DNA from: Streptomyces wuyuanensis
GTDB taxonomy: Bacteria > Actinomycetota > Actinomycetes > Streptomycetales > Streptomycetaceae
Direction: 5' to 3'
Assembly (NCBI RefSeq): GCF_900103455.1
Contig: NZ_FNHI01000024.1
Coordinates: forward strand, 1-64,000
DNA length: 64,000 bases
The notes beneath the pieces are model-generated. The model worked only from the letters and a program-made list of their open reading frames with translations. It made no database searches and was not told the DNA's origin. Positions 52,754 to 61,533 of the stretch are shown here, in pieces. Numbering within the stretch: position 1 is the stretch's first letter; each line of letters begins with the position of its first letter. Position numbers and translations under genes: made by a program.

Positions 52754-53221
52754 TCAGATCCGTACCTGGACCGCGCGGGCGAGCCGATCGTGCAGACCGC
52801 GGCCGTCGCGGTCCCAGACGAGTGCCGGGACGGCCAGGCACAGCAGCACGCTGCGGACGAGGACCCAGCCGGGGCCCAGCCGCCCGCCGTTCTCGCTGAC
52901 GACCCTCAACCCGAGGATCCGCTTGCCGGGGGTGCTCCCGACGGTACCGAGGGTCAGCACGCTGAGGACGAGGAAGACCACCAGGGCCGGGTTGCCCGCC
53001 GCGGCCCAGTCGCGACCGGTGATGAGGCCGTATGCGATGAGCATGCACAGGCCCCAGTCGATGAAGAGCGCGCCGAAGCGCCGCCCGAGCGGGGCGACGG
53101 AGCCCGGCCCCTCGGCCGGCAGCCCGAGCCGTTCGCCGCGGTGGCCGAAGTCGGCGCCCATGTCCTCGGCCGCCGCACGGGGCCCGGACAGCCACGATCC
53201 GATTGCTTGCCTGTTGTCCAC
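52754..53221 (-). CDS. RDD-family membrane protein
   Basis: A 155-residue protein, GTG start (VDNRQAIGSWLSGP). The RDD hallmark RRFGALFIDWGLCML opens the first helix. Further hydrophobic segments (ALVVFLVLSVLTLGTVG, WVLVRSVLLCLAVPALV) and the ending GLHDRLARAV are typical. RDD proteins are small membrane proteins of varied or unknown role. Divergent from glnA. Confidence 0.88.
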   Translation of the reverse strand: MDNRQAIGSWLSGPRAAAEDMGADFGHRGERLGLPAEGPGSVAPLGRRFGALFIDWGLCMLIAYGLITGRDWAAAGNPALVVFLVLSVLTLGTVGSTPGKRILGLRVVSENGGRLGPGWVLVRSVLLCLAVPALVWDRDGRGLHDRLARAVQVRI

Positions 53222-53384
53222 CCGACCACGGTACTGTGCACGTTTCCGATCACGGCCTCCCGGGTGCCCGGAAGGCCGTGGCGGAGCGGATCTCGGGGCC
53301 GGACCCAACGGACCCGTGGGGTCCGGGCGAGGCAGCGCGAGCGCCGCGCGAGGCGTGTCGCGGCACCGGGCACCGGCGGCCCGG

Positions 53385-53438
53385 TTAACTTCCGCGAAAC
53401 AAATGAGTCATGCTGGAGAAATCCCGGCTGCCTAGGGT
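53385..53438 (+). promoter_or_regulatory. GlnR box and promoter of glnA
   Basis: The segments TTAAC-N6-GAAAC-N6-GTCAT-N6-GAAAT (53385-53422) match the published actinomycete GlnR pattern gTnAc-n6-GaAAc-n6-GtnAC-n6-GAAAc with exact spacing. A TAGGGT -10-like hexamer is at 53433-53438. GlnR controls nitrogen-assimilation genes, glnA being a classic target. Confidence 0.85.
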
Positions 53439-53521
53439 CGTGTCCTGCGTGTGCCACCGCACTGGCCGCACGACCGAGTCACAACCCCGCCCCTCCCCGG
53501 GACGGGAGTAGGAGGAGTTGG

Positions 53522-54931
53522 ATGTTCCAGAACGCCGACGACGCCAAGAAGTACATCGCGGACAACGACGTGAAGATGATCGACGTCCGGTTCTGCGACC
53601 TTCCCGGCGTGATGCAGCACTTCACGATTCCGGCCACGGCGTTCGACCCGTCCGAAGAGCTCGCCTTCGACGGCTCGTCGATCCGCGGCTTCCAGGCCAT
53701 CCACGAGTCCGACATGGCGCTGCGCGCGGACCTCTCCACGGCGCGTCTGGACCCGTTCCGCCGCGACAAGACCCTCAACATCAACTTCTTCATCCACGAC
53801 CCGATCACGGGCGAGCAGTACAGCCGTGACCCGCGGAACATCGCCAAGAAGGCCGAGGCCTACCTCGCCTCCACCGGCATCGCGGACACCGCGTACTTCG
53901 GCCCGGAGGCCGAGTTCTACGTCTTCGACTCGGTGCGCTTCGCCACCTCGGCGAACGAGGGCTTCTACCACATCGACTCCGAGGCGGGCGCCTGGAACAC
54001 CGGCGCGATCGAGGACAACCGCGGCTACAAGGTCCGCTACAAGGGCGGCTACTTCCCGGCCCCGCCGGTCGACCACTTCGCCGACCTGCGCGCCGAGATC
54101 TCGCTGGAGCTGGAGAACGCCGGCCTGCAGGTCGAGCGCCAGCACCACGAGGTCGGCACCGCCGGCCAGGCCGAGATCAACTACAAGTTCAACACGCTGC
54201 TCGCCGCGGCCGACGACCTGATGCTCTTCAAGTACATCGTGAAGAACGTCGCCTGGCGCAACGGCAAGACCGCGACCTTCATGCCCAAGCCGATCTTCGG
54301 TGACAACGGCTCCGGCATGCACGTGCACCAGTCGCTGTGGCAGGGCGGCTCGCCGCTCTTCTACGACGAGCAGGGCTACGCGGGCCTCTCGGACACCGCC
54401 CGCTACTACATCGGCGGCATCCTGAAGCACGCCCCGTCGCTGCTGGCCTTCACCAACCCGACGGTGAACTCGTACCACCGCCTGGTCCCGGGCTTCGAGG
54501 CGCCGGTGAACCTGGTGTACTCGCAGCGCAACCGCTCGGCCGCGATGCGTATCCCGATCACGGGCTCGAACCCGAAGGCCAAGCGCGTCGAGTTCCGCGC
54601 GCCGGACCCGTCCTCGAACCCGTACCTGGCCTTCTCGGCGCTGCTGCTCGCGGGCCTCGACGGCGTCAAGAACAAGATCGAGCCGGCCGAGCCGATCGAC
54701 AAGGACCTCTACGAGCTCGCCCCCGAGGAGCACGCGGGCGTTCCGCAGGTCCCGACCTCCCTCCCGGCGGTCCTCGACGCCCTCGAGGCGGACAACGAGT
54801 ACCTCCAGGCCGGCGGCGTCTTCACGGCGGACCTGATCGAGACCTGGATCGACTACAAGCGGACGAACGAGATCGCCCCGATCCAGCTGCGTCCGCACCC
54901 GCACGAGTTCGAGCTGTACTTCGACATCTAG
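53522..54931 (+). CDS. glnA: Glutamine synthetase, type I
   Basis: A 469-residue dodecameric enzyme making glutamine from glutamate, ammonia and ATP. ATG start (MFQNADDAKKYIAD) with GGAGGA upstream. Signatures: DGSSIRGF, FGPEAEFYVFD, the ATP-binding KPIFGDNGSGMHVHQSLW, NRSAAMRIP, and near the C-terminus the adenylylation-site region with a conserved Tyr in DKDLYELAPEE. Regulation by GlnR (transcription) and adenylylation (enzyme) is expected. Confidence 0.97.
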   Translation: MFQNADDAKKYIADNDVKMIDVRFCDLPGVMQHFTIPATAFDPSEELAFDGSSIRGFQAIHESDMALRADLSTARLDPFRRDKTLNINFFIHDPITGEQYSRDPRNIAKKAEAYLASTGIADTAYFGPEAEFYVFDSVRFATSANEGFYHIDSEAGAWNTGAIEDNRGYKVRYKGGYFPAPPVDHFADLRAEISLELENAGLQVERQHHEVGTAGQAEINYKFNTLLAAADDLMLFKYIVKNVAWRNGKTATFMPKPIFGDNGSGMHVHQSLWQGGSPLFYDEQGYAGLSDTARYYIGGILKHAPSLLAFTNPTVNSYHRLVPGFEAPVNLVYSQRNRSAAMRIPITGSNPKAKRVEFRAPDPSSNPYLAFSALLLAGLDGVKNKIEPAEPIDKDLYELAPEEHAGVPQVPTSLPAVLDALEADNEYLQAGGVFTADLIETWIDYKRTNEIAPIQLRPHPHEFELYFDI

Positions 54932-55092
54932 AGTGCAGGGCGGGCTTTCCTGGGTCTGACGTCGGGAGACGTGCTGTGACCTGCGGGAGCACGGATCGAC
55001 GGTTCCCGCTGTTCTCGGCTGCTTTCCAGGGTCCCGTGCGCCGGATACACACAGGTCGGGCCGATACCTGATCTACCGTCAGATGCGGCAGC

Positions 55093-55127
55093 AAGGCCGC
55101 CGTCTCCGAAGAGGAGGCGGCGGCCTT
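55093..55127 (+). terminator. Hairpin downstream of glnA
   Basis: A 15-bp stem (AAGGCCGCCGTCTCC pairing with one G-U wobble) and GAAGA loop, 161 bases after the glnA stop. Confidence 0.65.
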
Positions 55128-55354
55128 CGTTGCGATGAACCAGTCGCGCTGCCCCGTCCGGGCAGCCGATCCGGAGTGCCCCATTGCGCGCCCCGGCTCC
55201 GTCGACGACGGGGCGGCCATCGGCTCGGCCCGGTCGGCGAGGTGGTCGGCGGCGCCCCGCCGTCTGTTCGATGCGGTGGGCCCATCGGCGGGGTGCGGTG
55301 TGTCCCGCGTTGCGGTCCGTTCGTTCCCCTGCGGCCGCGTCGACAGTGCGCAAC

Positions 55355-55380
55355 GGCCCCGGTGTGGAAACACCGGGGCC
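55355..55380 (-). terminator. Hairpin downstream of the minus-strand small genes
   Basis: Perfect 11-bp stem GGCCCCGGTGT with its complement and a GGAA tetraloop (plus-strand reading), about 127 bases beyond the stop of the gene ending at 55507. Confidence 0.6.
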
Positions 55381-55506
55381 GCCCTTCCGGGTCGGTTGCA
55401 CGTGAGAGTGCACCGGCCCACTGACCATGCTATGCCTGTGCCGCTTTTCCGGCACAGGGGATTCTCGGTGACGGGATCTGCGGTCGGAGAGGGCTTCAGC
55501 GCCGCG

Positions 55507-55779
55507 TCAGCCGCGCTCCTCCTCTTCCGCTTCCATGAGCCGGATCCCCTGATGCGTCAGGGTGACCATCGCAGGGGTGTTTCCCCGTGCCCAGTCGACG
55601 GTGATGAGTCCCTCGCCCGCCAGGTACGCACACGCTGCGGCCAGGTCCTGCTCGGGCATGCGGAGGTCGTCGCGCAGCTTCGTCCCGGTGACGCCGAGGA
55701 GGCGATTGCCTTCCGCGGCCTCATACAGGGTCTTCATGATCGCTTCGCGGTGGTTCTTCCGCTCGTGGAGTGTTGCCAT
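55507..55779 (-). CDS. Small winged-helix-like protein, 90 aa
   Basis: ATG start (MATLHERKNHREAIMKTL). Sequence fits a small winged-helix fold: GTKLRDDLRMPEQDLAAACAYLAGEGLITVDW followed by a wing and MVTLTHQGIRLMEAEEE. It may bind DNA. It overlaps the 3' end of the upstream small membrane-protein gene by 59 bp in another frame. Probably cotranscribed with it and with the DUF5994 gene. Confidence 0.75.
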   Translation of the reverse strand: MATLHERKNHREAIMKTLYEAAEGNRLLGVTGTKLRDDLRMPEQDLAAACAYLAGEGLITVDWARGNTPAMVTLTHQGIRLMEAEEEERG

Positions 55780-55963
55780 GATTGCCGCCCGGCATGCTCT
55801 GCGGCCGTCGGCCCTTCCGGCTGCGCCGGCCGAATCCCGGCAAGGTGTCGCTGTAGTGGAATGCCGCGATCCGCTCGTCGTGCTGGCCGTTGAGCAGACG
55901 GATGAGCAGCACTCCGATGACGATCATGGCGATGATCACGGACACGGTGACGGCGATCCCCAT
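55721..55963 (-). CDS. Small single-span membrane protein, 80 aa
   Basis: ATG start (MGIAVTVSVIIAMIVIG). One N-terminal hydrophobic helix (residues about 2-22), then a charged Arg/Pro/Asp-rich cytoplasmic tail. It begins 4 bases after the DUF5994 stop and its 3' end overlaps the next gene by 59 bp, an operon-like arrangement. Function unknown. Confidence 0.6.
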   Translation of the reverse strand: MGIAVTVSVIIAMIVIGVLLIRLLNGQHDERIAAFHYSDTLPGFGRRSRKGRRPQSMPGGNHGNTPRAEEPPRSDHEDPV

Positions 55964-55967
55964 GACC

Positions 55968-56537
55968 TCACATCCCCCCGGCGCAGCTCATGTATCCGGG
56001 CGGGTTCGGGCTTTCAGCCGCCGCTGTCGCGTGCCCGCCCTCGGTCTCCCACTCCTCTTCCCGGTCGAGCGACTCCTGCGCCTCACGGGAGGTGTCCTCG
56101 TTCGTCATCAGAGCGCTGGCGGTGAGGGGGCTGCCGGGGGTGGCTGCGGCGGCCATCAGCCGGGCGGCGGTGGCCGCGTCGGTCTCCGGCGGGATCACCA
56201 GCAGGTCCCAGCGGCCCGCGGTGTAGGAGAGGAGGAGCAGCTTGTGCGGGTCCTGCTCGCCGGCGAACCAGCCCACATGCACCGTGTGCCCCGCCACGGG
56301 CACCTTTCGCGGGATCACGGGCCAGTAGGTCGGGTTCACCGTGACACGCGTGATCCGGCCCCAGCGCGTGTCCAGCACGTCGATGAGGGCGGGTAGTTCA
56401 TGGAGAAGATCGCGGGAGCGGGGCCACCAGGCGCCGTCCAGGAGACCCGGGGCGGATCCCTCCGGAGTCACGGACAGGCGGGCCGGTGGCGAGGTCGAGC
56501 GCTCACTGGTCGGCATACGGTCGATGGTCGCGGTCAT
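55968..56537 (-). CDS. DUF5994 family protein (copy 1)
   Basis: A 189-residue protein starting MTATIDRMPTSERS. Family core: GLLDGAWWPRSRDLLHELPALIDVLD, then VGWFAGEQDPHKLLLLSYTAGRWDLLVIPPETD. Acidic tail. It is paralogous to the divergent gene at 56833, sharing DGAWWPRSRD and LLVIPPET. DUF5994 is a Streptomyces-enriched family without a known function. An upstream in-frame ATG (56642) is less likely. Confidence 0.85.
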   Translation of the reverse strand: MTATIDRMPTSERSTSPPARLSVTPEGSAPGLLDGAWWPRSRDLLHELPALIDVLDTRWGRITRVTVNPTYWPVIPRKVPVAGHTVHVGWFAGEQDPHKLLLLSYTAGRWDLLVIPPETDAATAARLMAAAATPGSPLTASALMTNEDTSREAQESLDREEEWETEGGHATAAAESPNPPGYMSCAGGM

Positions 56538-56832
56538 GGCGCGGACCTGTCCCCGGGACGCCGTGGACGCCCCGGCGTTGTGGCTCGCCGAGAACGAAAC
56601 CGGCGTGGGAGCCGGTATGCGAAGTGCTCCCGGTACGCCCACTCTACTCCGGGCAAGGTCCGGTGAACCCGAATGTGACCAGCCATTTCATCGGGACCGC
56701 GGGTCCGGGTCCGCGGTGCGCAGGTGAGCCTGGACAGGGGCTCACGGAGTACCGTGAAACCGGTAGCCGCGCCAACGTCCTCTCAGTCGATCAGCGAACG
56801 CATGCCGAACCCTGCAGACGGGTGAGCACACC

Positions 56833-57393
56833 ATGTCAAACGCCGACACCCCGCGTGAAGCGAAGCTTCTGCCGGACGCGATCCACAAGGTCGTGAAGCC
56901 TGGAACCGCTCTGCTGCGGCTGGAGACGACACATGCCCGTCAGGGAATTCTCGACGGCGCGTGGTGGCCGCGTTCCCGCGACATCGGCGCCGAGCTGCCG
57001 AGCCTCATCAGCGCGCTGACCGAGCACCTCGGACCCGTCGGCCGCGTCGGCCTGGACTCCGGTGCCTGGGAAGACCTGCCGACACGGCTGGTCATCGACG
57101 ACCGCGTCGTGCACATCGACTCCTTCCCGGTCGGTGACGACACCGTCCTCATCACCCGAGGCGATCGAGACCACTTCTCCCTGCTGGTGATCCCACCGGA
57201 GACGGCTCCCGACGCGGCGCGCGCAGCGATGGCCCGGGCCGTCAGCGCCGACGACGCCACAGCCGAGCAGATCCTGATCGACACCGGCACCGGCCGGACT
57301 CGCCAGATCGCCGCGGAAGACCCGGAGACGGGCCAGAAACGCCGCGTGGGTCGGCCGACGGCGCGCGGGGACACGCCGGCCGGCAACCGGTGA
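56833..57393 (+). CDS. DUF5994 family protein (copy 2)
   Basis: A 186-residue protein starting MSNADTPREAKLLPDA. Core GILDGAWWPRSRDIGAELPSLISAL, VHIDSFPVGDDTVLITRGDRD and SLLVIPPETAPDAARAAM. It is divergent from copy 1 with 295 bp between; that gap contains no supported gene and would hold both promoters. It ends in a basic, Pro/Gly-containing tail. Confidence 0.85.
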   Translation: MSNADTPREAKLLPDAIHKVVKPGTALLRLETTHARQGILDGAWWPRSRDIGAELPSLISALTEHLGPVGRVGLDSGAWEDLPTRLVIDDRVVHIDSFPVGDDTVLITRGDRDHFSLLVIPPETAPDAARAAMARAVSADDATAEQILIDTGTGRTRQIAAEDPETGQKRRVGRPTARGDTPAGNR

Positions 57394-57603
57394 CCGACGT
57401 TCCACGACAGGGGCCCGACGATCTCGGACCGTCTCCGGTGCCCCGTGGTCCCGCATGCAGCACCGCGGGGGGGGCTGCTCCGGGCCGGGAGGGGGATCCG
57501 CGCCGGGCCCTGCGCGCAGTCCGCGGGCGCCGGCGGCTGCGCCCGGGCCGCGGAGGGCCGCCCCGTGCTCGGTGGGGCGGGCCCTCCGCGTCGGGCGCGG
57601 GAC

Positions 57604-59463
57604 TCAGCCGAGCACCCGTGCACCTCCGGGCTCCAGCAGGTCGCGGAGTTCGGCGACCGCCTCCCGCAGGCGGTCCGCGAACGTGTGCATCTGGTCCGCG
57701 ACCGGCAGCGGCGTGCTCAGGTAGAGGTTGAAGCGCTCGGGGAGCAGTACGTAGGCCACGCCGATGCAGCGGCTGCTGGTGGAGCCGAAGCCGAAGAACT
57801 GGATGTTGCGGGAGGGCGCGGAGCTGGTGCTGAGGTAGTCGTCGCGCATCTTCAGCCAGCCCGGGGTGCGGTAGAGCGCGGGCTGTTCGGTGACGCCGAG
57901 GTCCGCGCCGCGGCGGCGCTGGATGAGTTCCAGTTCCCACAGGTGCTGTTCGGGGGCTTGGCCGGCCTGGGAGGCCTTCGCTCGGGCCACATGGGCGTCG
58001 GCGGCGGCCCGGAAGGCCGCGAGCCGTCCGGCCGGGGATTCGGCGGGGTCCTCCATCGCCGTGACGAACGCCCCCATCTCCGGGGTGACGACACGCATGG
58101 CCTCGGTGCGCCCGTTGCGGTACTGCCGGGTGGCGATCGACTCGTACGTGGCGCCCAGGAGGCCCTTGGCGCGCTGGTGGGCGAGCTGGTAGGCGCACTG
58201 GACGAAGGCGTCCGGGGACATGCCGAGGGACTTGGCCGTGGTGCTGCCGAAGTCCGGGAAGGACACGGTGGCGGTCGCGGTGGCGTCGCCGTACGCGGCG
58301 AAGGACTCGGCCGCTGCCCGCACCTTCTCGCCGAGCGGCGCGTCCACGGCGAAGACGACCGGCTCCGGCGCGGGCGGACCCTGGGGGCGGGCGCCCGAGA
58401 GCCGGGAGTGCTCCTCGGCCGGGGTGTTCAGGAGGAAGTCGGTGAAGCCGAGGATGGTGGTGCCGTCGAGTTCGCAGTGCTCGACGTTGATGCCCGCGCG
58501 GCCGTCCGCGAAGACGACGAACGACACGGCCTTGTCGAACCAGCGGTTCCCGCGGTCCCCGTACAGCAGTTCGTCGCAGGCCTCCTGGACGCCGGCGGGT
58601 GCGAAGTCCTCGAGGCAGACGCAGAAGAGCGCGGTCTCGACGACGTCGAGCGACTCGGCGTTGCGGGGGTCGGCATGCAGCAGTTCCTCGCGTGCGGCCG
58701 CCCACTCGGCGCGCGCCATGGTGGTGAGGTGACCCACCGAGGCGGCCGGTGCGTCGGGTTCGGCACCGGCCTTCATGACGGCGCGCAGTCCGGCCTCCAG
58801 GTCCTCCAGCCCGTACGGGACGCCGTCCGAGCCGAGCACGTCCAGCCGGAACATGCCGCCGCGGAAGAAGACCACGATGTGGCGGGCGCCGGACGGCCCG
58901 GGCCAGTCGTCGCTGTACGGGGCGCGGACGGTGTCCTGCCGCTCGCCGGGGATCCGGGTGGCGGAGTACAGGAACCGGTTCTGCACCATGGACTGGGGCA
59001 CTCCGCGCTGCACCACGGGCGGGAGCTCCTCCCGGTCGAGAAGGCCCTTGTGGTGCAGCGCCCCCGCGATCAGCCCGGCCGCGCGCTCCGTCTGCCCCTC
59101 GCCGCTGTCCCGGAACAGGAAGAAGAAGTTGGCGTTGAGCGCGATCCGGTCCCGCCGGCCCAGGTAGCGGTACGGCCAGAAGGTGTCCAGCCAGCTGTGC
59201 ACTCCCTCGGTGGCGTCGTACTCCTCCAGCGCGCCGTGCAGTACGCGGCCGGGGCCGTCGGGCCGGAGGAAGGCGGCGACCTCCGCCTCGGTCGCGGCGA
59301 GTTCGTCCGCGGTGAGCAGCGGGGCGCACCAGGCGAGGAACCTCTCGCAGCTCGCCTCCGGCGTGGGCAGCGGTACGCGCGGCAGGCTCTCCTCGTTGGC
59401 GAAGGTGGAGGGTGCCGTGCCGGGCGCCGGGGCCGCCGGCGGGGAGGTCTGACGGTTGTTCAC
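57604..59463 (-). CDS. Choline/carnitine-type O-acyltransferase
   Basis: A 619-residue protein of the carnitine acyltransferase family (PF00755-like), unusual in bacteria. It carries the catalytic His in NVEHCELDGTT (about residue 328), an early LPRVPLPTPEASCERFL and the late STSSAPSRNIQFFGFGSTSS with the conserved Ser-Thr-Ser. The family moves acyl groups between CoA and a trimethylammonium alcohol. The GTG start overlaps the methyltransferase stop by one base (TAGTG), so the two are coupled. The acceptor here is unknown; it may be the product of the two upstream enzymes. Confidence 0.87.
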   Translation of the reverse strand: MNNRQTSPPAAPAPGTAPSTFANEESLPRVPLPTPEASCERFLAWCAPLLTADELAATEAEVAAFLRPDGPGRVLHGALEEYDATEGVHSWLDTFWPYRYLGRRDRIALNANFFFLFRDSGEGQTERAAGLIAGALHHKGLLDREELPPVVQRGVPQSMVQNRFLYSATRIPGERQDTVRAPYSDDWPGPSGARHIVVFFRGGMFRLDVLGSDGVPYGLEDLEAGLRAVMKAGAEPDAPAASVGHLTTMARAEWAAAREELLHADPRNAESLDVVETALFCVCLEDFAPAGVQEACDELLYGDRGNRWFDKAVSFVVFADGRAGINVEHCELDGTTILGFTDFLLNTPAEEHSRLSGARPQGPPAPEPVVFAVDAPLGEKVRAAAESFAAYGDATATATVSFPDFGSTTAKSLGMSPDAFVQCAYQLAHQRAKGLLGATYESIATRQYRNGRTEAMRVVTPEMGAFVTAMEDPAESPAGRLAAFRAAADAHVARAKASQAGQAPEQHLWELELIQRRRGADLGVTEQPALYRTPGWLKMRDDYLSTSSAPSRNIQFFGFGSTSSRCIGVAYVLLPERFNLYLSTPLPVADQMHTFADRLREAVAELRDLLEPGGARVLG

Positions 59464-60305
59464 TACAGGTCTCGTTTCGGGTCGTCGGTGCCTGGGGTGT
59501 CGTACGGCCGGGAAAGGTAGAGCTGTGCGTGGAGCCAGCCTTCCGCCTCGAAGCCCCGCGCATCCACCCCGGCGGCCGCCATGCCGTCGAGGACGAGCGC
59601 CTGCTCCTCGGGGGAGGCGAACCGCCGCTGCTTGAAGACCTCGTCGACGCGGGTGGTGCGGTATCCGAGCCCGGCCAGGGCCTGTTCGACCGGGTCGAAG
59701 GGGAACATCCGCAGCACGAAGTGCGCCATCCAGGGCAGGCGTCCCCCCTGGGCCCGGACGACGCGCGTCAGGGTCCGCTCGGTGACGTAGCCGAGGCAGC
59801 CCGTCGAGATCACCAGGTCCGTGCCGGCGAGTTGGGCGCGCTGGCGGGGTGTGGGGTCGTGGTTCTCCAGGTCGGCGTGGACCGCGTCGTCGAGGAAGCC
59901 CGCTTCCTGGGCGTAGGCCAGCGCGCTGCCGGCGGCGTCCAGTCCGACGAAGCGGAGGGGCTGCGCGGGGCGGCGGGAACGGGCCAGTTCCCGGTCGCGG
60001 GCCAGCAGGGACTCGCGACTGTGCTCCCGGGCCCGGGCATCGCCGTAGCGGTCGTACAGCTCGTCCATGGTCGCGTCGTACTTCACCAGGGCGGCGTTGA
60101 TGCCGTAGGAGCAGCCGATGTCCAGTACCTGGGGCACGGCGGTCCGCCGGGACTCGCGGTAGTCCTGGATCAGCTTGGTGAACCAGGGTTTGGCCTGCTG
60201 GGGAACGCAGTAGCCGAGAGGGCGGAGCACGCTGAAGTACGTGCGGGGGTCGGGCTGGGTGTAGATGTGGTCGAGGGAGACTTTTCCGGTGGCGTCGAAT
60301 CGCAC
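59463..60305 (-). CDS. SAM-dependent class I methyltransferase
   Basis: A 280-residue protein, GTG start (VRFDATGKVSLDHIYTQ) with GGAGGAG about 9 bases upstream. SAM motif PQVLDIGCSYGINAALV (about 58-74), acidic residue in RFVGLDAAGSALAYA and TDLVISTGCLGYV. It resembles small-molecule O- or N-methyltransferases; the substrate is unknown. Its stop overlaps the acyltransferase start. It sits 219 bp downstream of the 2OG oxygenase gene on the same strand; that gap is GC-rich and holds no gene. Confidence 0.87.
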   Translation of the reverse strand: MRFDATGKVSLDHIYTQPDPRTYFSVLRPLGYCVPQQAKPWFTKLIQDYRESRRTAVPQVLDIGCSYGINAALVKYDATMDELYDRYGDARAREHSRESLLARDRELARSRRPAQPLRFVGLDAAGSALAYAQEAGFLDDAVHADLENHDPTPRQRAQLAGTDLVISTGCLGYVTERTLTRVVRAQGGRLPWMAHFVLRMFPFDPVEQALAGLGYRTTRVDEVFKQRRFASPEEQALVLDGMAAAGVDARGFEAEGWLHAQLYLSRPYDTPGTDDPKRDL

Positions 60306-60524
60306 GGGGTTCTGCTCCTCCGTGGGTCACTGTGTGGGAAACGCCTGTGGGGGCGGGACGGATACGCGGCCGGGCGCGGCCGTCCGGCCGCGTATCCGGC
60401 GGGGCGGGTCGTGGGACCGGTGCGCCGAACGGGCGTGGACGCGCGGGACCGGTGTGCGGGCCCCGGCGGTGGGCCGGTGCTGCGGACCCGGACCTCGGCG
60501 GTTGCCTGCGCGGCTTCGGACGCC

Positions 60525-61394
60525 TCAGTCCAGCAGGCCGTCGCCCCGAACGGCCCGGCCCTCGGCCGCCAGGTGCTCGGGCAGCACCCGCCCGAACAAC
60601 TGCCGGGTGCGGGCGACGCTCCCGATGACGCCGGGGCGCTCGCTGTAGGCGAAGATCGCGGAGTGGCGGGCGGTCGCGCCCCGTACGGGGCTCACCCGGT
60701 GCAGGGAGTAGCGGCCCTTGAAGAGCTGCAGATCGCCGGGCCGCAGGGGCAGGCTCCGGATCAGCCGGTGGCCGCGGCCGTCGAGGACGTCCCGTACGTC
60801 GGCGAAGTTCTCGTCCTGCGCGGTCCTGATGTTGGGGCAGTACTCGAAGACCCCGCCGTCCTCCGCCTCACGGGTGAGCATGCTGACGGTGAACTCGTTG
60901 GTGTCGAAGTGCCAGGGGTGCTCCATGCCGGGCGGCACCACGTTCAGGACCAGTCCGGAGAGCGGGTCGGCCAGTTCGTACAGCCTCGGCAGGCCGAAGC
61001 AGCGGGCGACGAAGTCCCTGAACACGTCGTTCGAGTAGAGCCGGCCGATCAGGGAGTCCGCGGGGATGCGGTCCCTGGCGACGAACGCGTTGCCCCGCTG
61101 GAAGGTCCTTCGGCCGGGATGGTCCTCGGGCAGGTCCGAGTCGACGGCGATGTTGTAGACGTTCACCGTTTCGATGTCGTGGTACGCGCCGGGGGCGAGC
61201 GACGAGCCCTCCTCGCGCAGGACGTCCTGGAGGGACGGACGGATGAAGTCGGGCAGGACGGTGCAGCCGAGGGCCGACAGCTCTCGGCAGGCCCGGGCGA
61301 CCACCGCCTGTCCCTCGGCACCGTCGAGCTCCGACAGCGGATACCTGTTCGTGTCGACCACCTGGTCAAGCGTCATGGCTTCCAGCGTGCTCAT
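60525..61394 (-). CDS. 2-oxoglutarate/Fe(II)-dependent oxygenase (phytanoyl-CoA-hydroxylase-like)
   Basis: A 289-residue protein, ATG start (MSTLEAMTLDQVVD) behind GAGAGGA. Facial triad His162-x-Asp164 in HPWHFDTNEF and His232 in RYSLHRVSPV, with Arg243 in TARHSAIFAY placed to bind 2-oxoglutarate. Because the aspartate is present it should be a hydroxylase-type enzyme rather than a halogenase, although the fold also recalls the BesD amino-acid halogenase group. Probably the first step in the three-gene cassette. Confidence 0.86.
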   Translation of the reverse strand: MSTLEAMTLDQVVDTNRYPLSELDGAEGQAVVARACRELSALGCTVLPDFIRPSLQDVLREEGSSLAPGAYHDIETVNVYNIAVDSDLPEDHPGRRTFQRGNAFVARDRIPADSLIGRLYSNDVFRDFVARCFGLPRLYELADPLSGLVLNVVPPGMEHPWHFDTNEFTVSMLTREAEDGGVFEYCPNIRTAQDENFADVRDVLDGRGHRLIRSLPLRPGDLQLFKGRYSLHRVSPVRGATARHSAIFAYSERPGVIGSVARTRQLFGRVLPEHLAAEGRAVRGDGLLD

Positions 61395-61433
61395 TCGATC
61401 CTCTCGGCAGGCGGGCCGCCGTGCGGCCCCAAC

Positions 61434-61497
61434 TCAACTGAGGAACAGCAGAGTTGAACTTCCCACAGCCCCGGCCGCTTGTCTGTGACACGTCACA
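61434..61497 (-). promoter_or_regulatory. Inverted repeats upstream of the 2OG oxygenase gene
   Basis: TCAACT-N12-AGTTGA at 61434-61457 (40-63 bases before the start) and TGTGAC-AC-GTCACA at 61484-61497. The second resembles a shortened CRP-type site (TGTGA...TCACA with 4 rather than 6 bases between). No regulator gene is adjacent. Confidence 0.45.
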
Positions 61498-61533
61498 CGA
61501 GAACGCGACGGGAACGGGCCCTGGCCGAGGGTG

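Larger units (their letters stand above)
54932..55506. other. Intergenic region downstream of glnA
   Basis: A 575-bp stretch between convergent units with two hairpins (55093-55127 and 55355-55380) and no supported gene. Open frames across it have atypical codon bias. Confidence 0.5.

Noticed and set aside
55135..55893. Plus-strand gene of 252 codons downstream of glnA
   Set aside because: It runs through two hairpins and antisense to two better-supported small genes. No ribosome site or domain.
60525..61394. 2OG-dependent halogenase
   Set aside because: The facial triad has Asp164; carboxylate-ligated enzymes hydroxylate, whereas halogenases have Gly or Ala at that position.
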